Positions 15,086-19,555 of a stretch of 24,055 nt of DNA are shown here, one piece after another (position 1 is the first letter of the stretch; every line of letters begins with the position of its first letter). The translations under genes and the position numbers were made by a program. The DNA is from a virus: positions 1 through 24,055 of the IMG/VR virus record IMGVR_UViG_3300017971_000759. One strand, given 5' to 3'. The notes below the pieces were generated by a model, which was not told where the DNA came from, ran no database searches, and was given only the letters and a program-made list of their open reading frames with translations.

Positions 15086-15177
15086 ATGCGCTCGGAGCTG
15101 GGTCAGAGAGAGTGGCGGGACCGTGGGGGGATACCACGGTGGGAACCCCCTCCGACACCAGCTCCCAGCGCACGAGC
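15082..15177. other. Long-armed nested hairpin upstream of terS
   Basis: Arms of 20 nt (15082-15101 and 15158-15177; one is GCTCATGCGCTCGGAGCTGG) match at 18 of 20 positions. Inside them ACCGTGG (15120-15126) pairs perfectly with CCACGGT (15134-15140) around a 7-nt loop. No ORF crosses it convincingly. It could be a structured RNA, a packaging or cleavage site, or a small non-autonomous mobile element. Confidence 0.7.
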
Positions 15178-15184
15178 CAAATCC

Positions 15185-15266
15185 GTCATTCCATAATCCG
15201 TCATTCCGAGCGAAGCCGAGGAATCTCCTCCGTTAATCCGTCATTCCGAGCAAAGTCGAGGAATCA
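15185..15266. repeat. Three family C repeat copies
   Basis: A fragment (15185-15192) and two short copies (15200-15227 and 15240-15266) lie in tandem. The last supplies the TGA stop of the XhlA-like gene (15264-15266). The stretch 15002-15263 holds only repeats and the hairpin. Confidence 0.8.
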
Positions 15267-15536
15267 CAATCCCAACTCCCGCTTAATCAACGCCATCCCC
15301 AACCCCGCCACTGCCAACATCACCCACTTAATCAACGCCCGAATCCCCTTCACCTGCTCTTTGAGCAGAATCATCTCATCATCCAACTTCTCCACCCGGA
15401 TCTTCATCACCTTAAACTGATCCGCCTGGATCGCACTCTCAGCCAATTTCTCAACAGCACGAAATAACTCATCAAGACGCCGATCAATCTCCCGGAACCG
15501 CGCCTCCATCAACTCCTTCAAACTAATTTCCGACAT
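15264..15536 (-). CDS. XhlA-like coiled-coil/membrane lysis protein
   Basis: A 90-residue protein from ATG 15534-15536; the ribosome site is poor because the upstream DNA is dispersed repeat. Residues about 5-65 form a coiled coil (LKELMEARFREIDRRLDELF...), followed by one membrane segment (ALIKWVMLAVAGLGMALI) and a short basic tail. This is the plan of haemolysin XhlA-type phage proteins, which act with holins and endolysins at the membrane. The holin-like gene lies directly upstream in transcription, supporting a lysis pair. No endolysin is recognised in the window, unless the double-psi beta-barrel protein takes that part. Confidence 0.75.
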   Translation of the reverse strand: MSEISLKELMEARFREIDRRLDELFRAVEKLAESAIQADQFKVMKIRVEKLDDEMILLKEQVKGIRALIKWVMLAVAGLGMALIKRELGL

Positions 15537-15600
15537 ACCCAATACCCAATATCCAATCCCTAACTTGTGGTGAGCATAGTCGAACCATACCCACTACCCA
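15536..15600. repeat. CCAATACCCAATA-type repeat tract (family E)
   Basis: Tandem variants of ACCCAATACCCAATATCC and CCCACTACCCAATA lie on both sides of the unrelated words TAACTTGTGGTGAGCATAG. The same tract type is at 15981-16020 and 22283-22320. Confidence 0.75.
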
Positions 15601-15604
15601 ATAA

Positions 15605-15664
15605 GGCCCAGCTCAGCCGACAAAGCCATGATGAAAGTCGGATGTCAGCCAACTGAACTGGGCC
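15605..15664. other. Imperfect hairpin element downstream of holin gene
   Basis: GGCCCAGCTCAG (15605-15616) pairs with CTGAACTGGGCC (15653-15664) with a single G-T type mismatch, and the next CCGAC (15617-15621) pairs with GTCGG (15637-15641), leaving an 11-nt bulge. It is placed just after the holin-like gene stop on the minus strand; no clear T-run follows. It could be an mRNA 3' stabiliser, weak terminator or small RNA element. Confidence 0.6.
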
Positions 15665-15680
15665 GCCCGCATCGTCCCTG

Positions 15681-15956
15681 TCAAGCGCTCCTGTTGGCCC
15701 AACTATCCCCGACCTTATAGAGCCCCGTCGCTGCCATCCCGACCACGAGACCACTGATCACGGCCACAACCCAAGGCTCAATGAAAGGATACATAGCCAT
15801 GAGCTGCTTAGCCACACCGGCCAGCACTCCCAGGCCGATGGCCACCAGAGGACACCACTCAGAAGGGACCCCCAGGCTCTTGACATACTCCACCAGCCCA
15901 ATGATGATCAAAATAGCTGGTACACCTGCCAGAACCAAATCAGGCACCTGATCCAC
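15681..15956 (-). CDS. Holin-like membrane protein
   Basis: A 91-residue protein from GTG 15954-15956, with a strong AAAGGAGGTGAG ribosome site upstream. Three hydrophobic segments are visible: about 8-26 (VLAGVPAILIIIGLVEYV), 36-53 (PLVAIGLGVLAGVAKQLM) and 62-81 (WVVAVISGLVVGMAATGLY). The C-terminal end is short and polar. Size, segment number and the neighbouring XhlA-like gene fit a phage holin that opens the inner membrane at the end of infection. It starts a transcription segment after a clear terminator (16023-16052). The family is not certain. Confidence 0.78.
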   Translation of the reverse strand: MDQVPDLVLAGVPAILIIIGLVEYVKSLGVPSEWCPLVAIGLGVLAGVAKQLMAMYPFIEPWVVAVISGLVVGMAATGLYKVGDSWANRSA

Positions 15957-15980
15957 CTAACTCACCTCCTTTCCGCCAAT

Positions 15981-16020
15981 ACCTAATACCTAATACCCAA
16001 TACCAAATATCCACTACCCA
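15981..16020. repeat. Family E repeat tract (CCTAATACCCAATACC)
   Basis: Tandem variants of TACCTAATACC and CCCAATACCAAATATCC lie between the holin ribosome site and the terminator of the next gene. Confidence 0.75.
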
Positions 16021-16022
16021 AC

Positions 16023-16052
16023 AAAAAAGGGCGACCACTCTCGTGATCGCCC
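16023..16052 (-). terminator. Rho-independent terminator of 64-aa gene
   Basis: On the minus strand GGGCGATCAC and GTGGTCGCCC pair over 10 bp (one G-U) around a GAGA tetraloop, followed directly by six T. It lies 32 nt after the stop of the small gene at 16085 and before the holin gene. Confidence 0.88.
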
Positions 16053-16084
16053 CGGGACTCCTCAGCGCCTCTGTCGGGCAAACC

Positions 16085-16279
16085 CTACTGCACCCTCACC
16101 GGCTCACTCGGAGCCGGTCCTTTGATAAACCGCAGCTTGCCCTGCAACACCTCCAACTCTATAATAGCGTATCCGTGCTCTACTGCCTCAGCCAACTTCT
16201 CATCAATCTGCTGGATAATAGCTGGCGTCAGCACCTTCAACGATGACAAAAACTCACTGGCCTCAACAATCGTCGTCAT
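16085..16279 (-). CDS. Small protein in its own promoter-terminator unit
   Basis: A 64-residue protein starting at ATG 16277-16279, with GGTGAGGG 8 nt upstream; the longer open frame starts in low-complexity DNA. Sequence: an N-terminal helix (TTIVEASEFLSSLKVL), a second helix (PAIIQQIDEKLAEAVE) and two strands (AIIELEVLQGKLRFIKG). The 'helix, G.a.IeleV..GklrfI' end recalls the small DUF2292/YezD type, but the resemblance is slight. A near-consensus promoter and a strong terminator isolate it from the flanking operons, suggesting expression at another time, for instance in the lysogen or early in infection. Function is not recognised. Confidence 0.7.
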   Translation of the reverse strand: MTTIVEASEFLSSLKVLTPAIIQQIDEKLAEAVEHGYAIIELEVLQGKLRFIKGPAPSEPVRVQ

Positions 16280-16362
16280 CAGCACAGCCCTCACCTTCCA
16301 CGCAACACGCCTCACATTTTACGCTCCACATTTTACGCGCCACATTTCACCCCTCACATCCC

Positions 16363-16391
16363 ATTTTACCACAAATGTCCCCCCTTGTCAA
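16363..16391 (-). promoter_or_regulatory. Sigma70-type promoter for 64-aa gene
   Basis: On the minus strand TTGACA (16386-16391) is separated by exactly 17 nt from TAAAAT (16363-16368). It is 84 nt upstream of the small gene start. This is the best promoter match noticed in the window. The interval 16280-16362 holds only tandem ACATTTTACGC-type words. Confidence 0.75.
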
Positions 16392-16411
16392 CACTTTGTC
16401 ACCACCAATTT

Positions 16412-16445
16412 GTCATTGCGAGGAGCGCAGCGACGAAGCAATCTC
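16412..16445. repeat. Dispersed repeat family A copy, coding
   Basis: A 34-bp copy read on the minus strand as the last residues (EIASSLRSSQ) and stop of the HTH/Arg-rich protein. Confidence 0.85.
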
Positions 16446-17036
16446 CCACCGCCTCCGCCTTTTGCACCGCCGCCCCCGACAAACCCACACCCCCTCCTCC
16501 ACCTCCACCGCCCCCTCACATCCCAACTCCACACACCGCCGAAACCACCGCCTCCTCCGCCGCCCTGCCTTCCGATGCTCCTTACAATACACCGCCTGCG
16601 GATGCCCTGGCCAAAACCACGTCTCCCCCTCCTCCATCGTCCCTTCCGCCACCCGCGCCAGGCACTCCCGGCACTGCCGCCGCTCCGCATCAATCCGCCC
16701 CAACGGCACCGCCTCCTCATTCAACAACGCCGCCACCTCGACCACCCACTCCCGCTTCGGCTGCGGATCCGTCGCCCGATACATCTCCAACTGCTCCACA
16801 AACCGCCCCGAAGGCTGCCGCCAACCCCACTCCCCCTCCAACATCCGCACATACTTCCCATTGGAACCATATCCCAACACCGCCTCCAGATCCCGCGCCG
16901 TCAAATTCAACGACACCCGAAACACCCGCAGCTCCTCCGCAAAAGCCCGGATCTTCTCCTCTGACCACCTCTCAACTGGAGGTCTCCCACACTCCCCCGG
17001 CCTCCACCGACCCATCCCAACCCCCAATCCGCTCAT
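16413..17036 (-). CDS. HTH and cysteine/arginine-rich putative DNA-binding protein
   Basis: A 207-residue protein from ATG 17034-17036; a TTG at 17102 would add 22 residues encoded by repeat words and is less likely. After a short lead, FAEELRVFRVSLNLTARDLE then AVLGYGSNGKYVRMLEGEWG looks like a helix-turn-helix of the XRE/Cro style. Later come Cys pairs (RRQCRECLARV, AVYCKEH, CVELGC, VCRGRRCKRR) suggesting metal binding, and long Arg runs (KAGRRRRRWFRRC). This points to nucleic-acid binding, possibly regulation of the small-gene region. Its last ten residues are encoded by a family A repeat, so the original C-terminus was probably replaced. Specific function is unknown. Confidence 0.7.
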   Translation of the reverse strand: MSGLGVGMGRWRPGECGRPPVERWSEEKIRAFAEELRVFRVSLNLTARDLEAVLGYGSNGKYVRMLEGEWGWRQPSGRFVEQLEMYRATDPQPKREWVVEVAALLNEEAVPLGRIDAERRQCRECLARVAEGTMEEGETWFWPGHPQAVYCKEHRKAGRRRRRWFRRCVELGCEGAVEVEEGVWVCRGRRCKRRRRWEIASSLRSSQ

Positions 17037-17234
17037 TCCCTCATTCGTTAATCCGTTCCCATTCGTTGACCACCGTTGACAACTCCACAGAATCTCCCCC
17101 AAATCCCGCAGAGCCCTTTTTCCCCCTGTTTGTACCTATTTCTACCGCTCCCAGCCGCGTCAAAATCCCCTACTAGTACCCAAGTCCACCAACCCCCTTT
17201 TACCTCCCAGAAAGCCTCTCACAATTTACTTCCT
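17037..17234. other. Gap with repeat words, no gene seen
   Basis: The left part (17037-17085) is made of family B variants (CATTCGTTAATCCG, CATTCGTTGACCACC). The rest is AT-richer than the neighbours with short T and A runs but shows no convincing ORF, promoter or terminator. Confidence 0.5.
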
Positions 17235-17471
17235 TTATGTGCGCTTCTCAGAAGCAAAATCACCTCCAGCATATTCATAGGTTGCTGGATCATGCTGCGC
17301 TTCAATCTCGTCGGGGACATTATCATGGGACGGAACCCCCATAAGTTCTTTACGGAACTGCTTCAAGACCCCATTCAAAAATCCAGCACAGTATTGACAT
17401 CCATATGGTGTTATTTCCGTTCCACAATCAGCACAACGTTGCAAAGGGACATTGTTATTATTTGCAAACAC
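17235..17471 (-). CDS. Small zinc-ribbon protein
   Basis: A 78-residue protein from GTG 17469-17471 with an excellent AAGGAGG site 5 nt upstream. CADCG (13-17) and CQYC (25-28) form a compact double-CxxC zinc ribbon, followed by a helix (FLNGVLKQFRKELMG) and an acidic polar tail. Wobble positions are less GC-biased than in the neighbours (e.g. AATAATAACAAT near the start), suggesting different ancestry. A 10-bp inverted repeat lies just upstream of the ribosome site. It is a possible adaptor or regulator; function is not recognised. Confidence 0.75.
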   Translation of the reverse strand: MFANNNNVPLQRCADCGTEITPYGCQYCAGFLNGVLKQFRKELMGVPSHDNVPDEIEAQHDPATYEYAGGDFASEKRT

Positions 17472-17481
17472 CCTTTCCTCC

Positions 17482-17515
17482 TTGCTTCCTACAAGACACC
17501 CGTTCTAGGAAGCAA
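17482..17515 (-). promoter_or_regulatory. Inverted repeat before a ribosome site
   Basis: TTGCTTCCTA (17482-17491) and TAGGAAGCAA (17506-17515) are a perfect 10-bp inverted repeat with a 14-nt loop. In the minus-strand mRNA the second arm abuts the AAGGAGG site of the small zinc-ribbon gene, so it could control translation, or act as an operator. Confidence 0.65.
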
Positions 17516-17521
17516 ATTACC

Positions 17522-17758
17522 TTATTCCCCTTCCGTTCTCCGCTCAGTCCGTTCCCCAAATCCGCCTGTCCTGAGCCCTGTCGAAGGGTTGACAGCCCCC
17601 AACCCCACACACCACAAACACACCACCCTCTTCCTCGGCCGCCGATACACCCCCTCCTCCCCGCCCCCTCCCACCGGCCTCCCACAAACCGCACACCGCC
17701 CCGGGATCGCATCCTCAAACACCGACCCCCACCGCAACACCCCTTTCTTCATCCTCAA
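17522..17758 (-). CDS. Probable small zinc-binding protein, repeat-extended
   Basis: An open frame of 78 residues, with the core CAVCGRPVGG...VVCLWC giving two CxxC pairs 20 residues apart. The last 25 or so residues (AVNPSTGLRTGGFGERTERR...) are encoded by family B repeat DNA and look like a replaced C-terminus. The long start (17758) overlaps the upstream gene by 44 nt; a GTG at 17720-17722 would reduce this to 8 nt and is a reasonable alternative. Weak ribosome site. It may be a decaying gene. Confidence 0.5.
   Translation of the reverse strand: MRMKKGVLRWGSVFEDAIPGRCAVCGRPVGGGGEEGVYRRPRKRVVCLWCVGLGAVNPSTGLRTGGFGERTERRTEGE
17538..17596. repeat. Family B repeat variant with CCTGTCCTGAGCC insert
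   Basis: CAGTCCGTTCCCCAAATCCG, then CCTGTCCTGAGCCCTGTCG and GGGTTGACAGCCCC: a composite of family B ends around a different core. It encodes the C-terminus of the small zinc-binding ORF. Confidence 0.75.
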
Positions 17759-17996
17759 CCGCCTCCAACAACTCCACCATCAACCTTCGGTAAGGCTCCG
17801 GGATTTCGATCCGCTCCAGCAGCACCTCATTCTTGGACAGCACCTGGAACATCACCTCCGCCTCCCCCAAAGCTTGCATCGCAAACCCGTTTGCACCCAA
17901 GCTCTCCGCCATCGCCTGAAACGCCGTCCCCGCCACCGTCGCTCCCAATTCCAATAGTAGCCCCAGTAGTTCCCCGTCCGTTCGTTCCCCAATCAT
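17715..17996 (-). CDS. Small helical protein of unknown function
   Basis: A 93-residue protein starting at ATG 17994-17996 with AGGAGG 6 nt upstream. The longer frame to 18092 is only the CTCCAATCTC repeat tract read through. It is nearly all helical (DGELLGLLLELGATVAGTAF, FAMQALGEAEVMFQVLSK, PYRRLMVELLEAVEDE), acidic, without Cys or a membrane segment. It lies downstream of the two larger zinc-ribbon genes. No family is recognised. Confidence 0.68.
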   Translation of the reverse strand: MIGERTDGELLGLLLELGATVAGTAFQAMAESLGANGFAMQALGEAEVMFQVLSKNEVLLERIEIPEPYRRLMVELLEAVEDEERGVAVGVGV

Positions 17997-17998
17997 CT

Positions 17999-18065
17999 TA
18001 TCCCTCCTATCTCCAATCTCTATCTCCAATCCCCAATTTGAAATCTCCAATCTCCAATCTCTAGC
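17999..18065. repeat. TCTCCAATCTC tandem tract
   Basis: About seven degenerate copies of CTCCAATCTCTA-type words fill the gap between two genes and touch the stop codon of the upstream one. The same words are at 10718-10740. Confidence 0.8.
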
Positions 18066-18534
18066 CTCCAATGTCCACCCATCCACACTCATAACACCAC
18101 CCCGGATCTACAATATCCGCCCCACATTCCGGACACCCCTCCTCCTCATCCACACCTTCCGCGTTTTCCTTCATTCCGCGATTCCGCGTTTCCCCTTCTA
18201 CCCTCTCCCGGATCCGCCCCAAAAACTTCCTCAACAATACATCCCCATGCTTAATCTCCACAGGCACAGAGATCTCCACCTCCCCCCGCCGAGGTCCCTG
18301 TCCACAAAAGATCAACTTCACTGATTCAAACTCTACCACAATCAGAAAGTCCCGATTGTAAAACCCCGTTGGCAACCCACACAATCCAATTGCTATTTCC
18401 AAAACCTCTGTCCACATAATAGGTTCAGATCTCCACACTGGTTCATCAGCCACGGGCTCCATGCACTTGCTACAAAACGTATTCGGCCAGGCATTGCTCA
18501 ACTTCACACTCTTAAAACTCTGATGATAAACCAT
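18061..18534 (-). CDS. Zinc-ribbon protein with repeat-derived linker
   Basis: A 157-residue protein starting at ATG 18532-18534, preceded by GAGGAGGGG; the stretch before it is part of the upstream gene, with 23 nt overlap. An early CSKC pair (about 21-24) is followed by a beta-rich domain (DFLIVVEFESVKLIFCGQGP, GEVEISVPVEIKHGDV). The C-terminus has a second ribbon, CPECGAD...CYECG, nearly identical in plan to those of its upstream neighbour and of the protein at 23549. Between them ETRNRGMKENAEG is encoded by a family D repeat read in frame. Function is not recognised. Confidence 0.75.
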   Translation of the reverse strand: MVYHQSFKSVKLSNAWPNTFCSKCMEPVADEPVWRSEPIMWTEVLEIAIGLCGLPTGFYNRDFLIVVEFESVKLIFCGQGPRRGEVEISVPVEIKHGDVLLRKFLGRIRERVEGETRNRGMKENAEGVDEEEGCPECGADIVDPGWCYECGWVDIGG

Positions 18535-19168
18535 CTCTAATCCCCTCCTCTTCAAATATCAAGTCCAGATCGCATCCACACTCATAGCACCGCCTCTGCC
18601 CCGTAACCTCCGCCCCACACCTCGGACAATAATCCTCCTCTCCCCGTCCTTCATCATCCCAATCCGCAATATCCCCCGTCATTCCGAGCGAAGCGGGGCA
18701 AAGTCGAGGAATCTCCATCACCAACCGCATTCCAAACCGCTTACATCCCGTCCTCTTCACCGTCCGCAGCGTTAACGCCCTCATCGGCCTTGGAGGATCC
18801 CCCGGCGAAAATTTGCACACAAACACCTCTCTCAATCCAACCTGCCGCAGATGCACACAATTCCAACACGATGGCGTCAGCGGATCCCCAATCGCATTCA
18901 ATCCCCGCGCCCGATACCTGGCCATCTGCGCCCTCGAATCCTTCCTCGGCTTCCTCTTCCTTCGTTTCTTGCGCTCCACTTTCCTCCCCTCCCACAAACA
19001 CTTCTCCGCCCGACACTCCCCACAATACAACTCCTCCCGCGTTTCCCCTGGCGGCACCGGCCTCAAATTCCCGCTTTCATCCAAACACGCATACTCCTGC
19101 CCCTCAAAAGATGTCTTTAGCCACGGCACAGCCATAACCAACTGCCTTTGAGCCAACGCCCCACGCAT
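18512..19168 (-). CDS. Cysteine-rich protein with C-terminal zinc ribbon
   Basis: A 218-residue protein from ATG 19166-19168 (AAAAGGGGGG upstream). The first part has CGECRAEKC and WNCVHLRQ with later Cys (VCKFSP, GCKRFGM), suggesting one or two zinc sites; between them is a strongly basic stretch (ERKKRRKRKPRKDSR). The C-terminus is a ribbon, CPRCGAEVTGQRRCYECG, of the type shared with two other proteins here. Residues about 151-164 (EIPRLCPASLGMTG) are encoded by a family C repeat inserted in frame. It is first of a run of overlapping genes after the iteron region. Nucleic-acid binding is plausible; function is unknown. Confidence 0.75.
   Translation of the reverse strand: MRGALAQRQLVMAVPWLKTSFEGQEYACLDESGNLRPVPPGETREELYCGECRAEKCLWEGRKVERKKRRKRKPRKDSRAQMARYRARGLNAIGDPLTPSCWNCVHLRQVGLREVFVCKFSPGDPPRPMRALTLRTVKRTGCKRFGMRLVMEIPRLCPASLGMTGDIADWDDEGRGEEDYCPRCGAEVTGQRRCYECGCDLDLIFEEEGIRDGLSSEF
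18678..18715. repeat. Dispersed repeat family C copy, coding
   Basis: GTCATTCCGAGCGAAGCG...GAGGAATCTCC lies inside the cysteine-rich gene and is read through on the minus strand without breaking the frame. Confidence 0.85.
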
Positions 19169-19205
19169 AATCCCCCCTTTTCCGCCTAAAAACTGTAAAC
19201 ATCGT

Positions 19206-19552
19206 ATGAGGAACATTGGAACGTTCTCCCAAAACCCCTCAAAACAACGTTCCGATGTTCCACCCTATACATTAGAAGTAGTAGTAAGTTTTTAGTAAGT
19301 TTTATGGCACCTTTCTAAAATTCTCCCTATTACCCATATAAATAACCTTCTATAAGCTCCAATGTTCCGAGAAAAAGCCCATTTCCCTTGACATAACCCT
19401 GTCCTTTCTTCTCTCTCGTCGCCATTCCACGTCATCCTGAGCGTAGTCGAAGAATCTCGGAACATTCGGAACGTTATAATACCATCGTAGACCCAACAAA
19501 TTTTTTTTCTTAGTAGCAGTAGAAAAGGGGATATAACGTTCCAAACGTTCCG
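19206..19552. other. Iteron-rich gap, candidate replication origin or operator
   Basis: Nine GGAACRTT-type 8-mers: a direct pair at 19210-19225, its inverted pair at 19246-19261 (15 of 16 bases match), a single at 19361-19368, a second direct pair at 19459-19475 (9-bp period) and its inverted pair at 19535-19551. A perfect 11-bp tandem TAGTAAGTTTT x2 (19282-19303) and an AT-rich stretch to about 19360 lie between. A family C-like repeat copy is at 19430-19457. Located directly after the primase-helicase gene. No credible gene is seen in 19169-19555. Confidence 0.7.
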
Positions 19553-19555
19553 AAA

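Noticed and set aside
15560-15754. 64-residue minus-strand ORF across the hairpin
   Set aside because: It overlaps the holin gene in another frame and covers the hairpin; no ribosome site.
4309-16445. Dispersed 34-bp repeats considered as a CRISPR array
   Set aside because: Copies are kilobases apart with no regular spacing or spacers and no cas genes; they are intergenic dispersed elements.
17458-17718. 86-residue minus-strand ORF rich in Gly and Arg
   Set aside because: It overlaps the better zinc-binding frame and the good GTG start region of the next gene; composition is that of a shifted frame.
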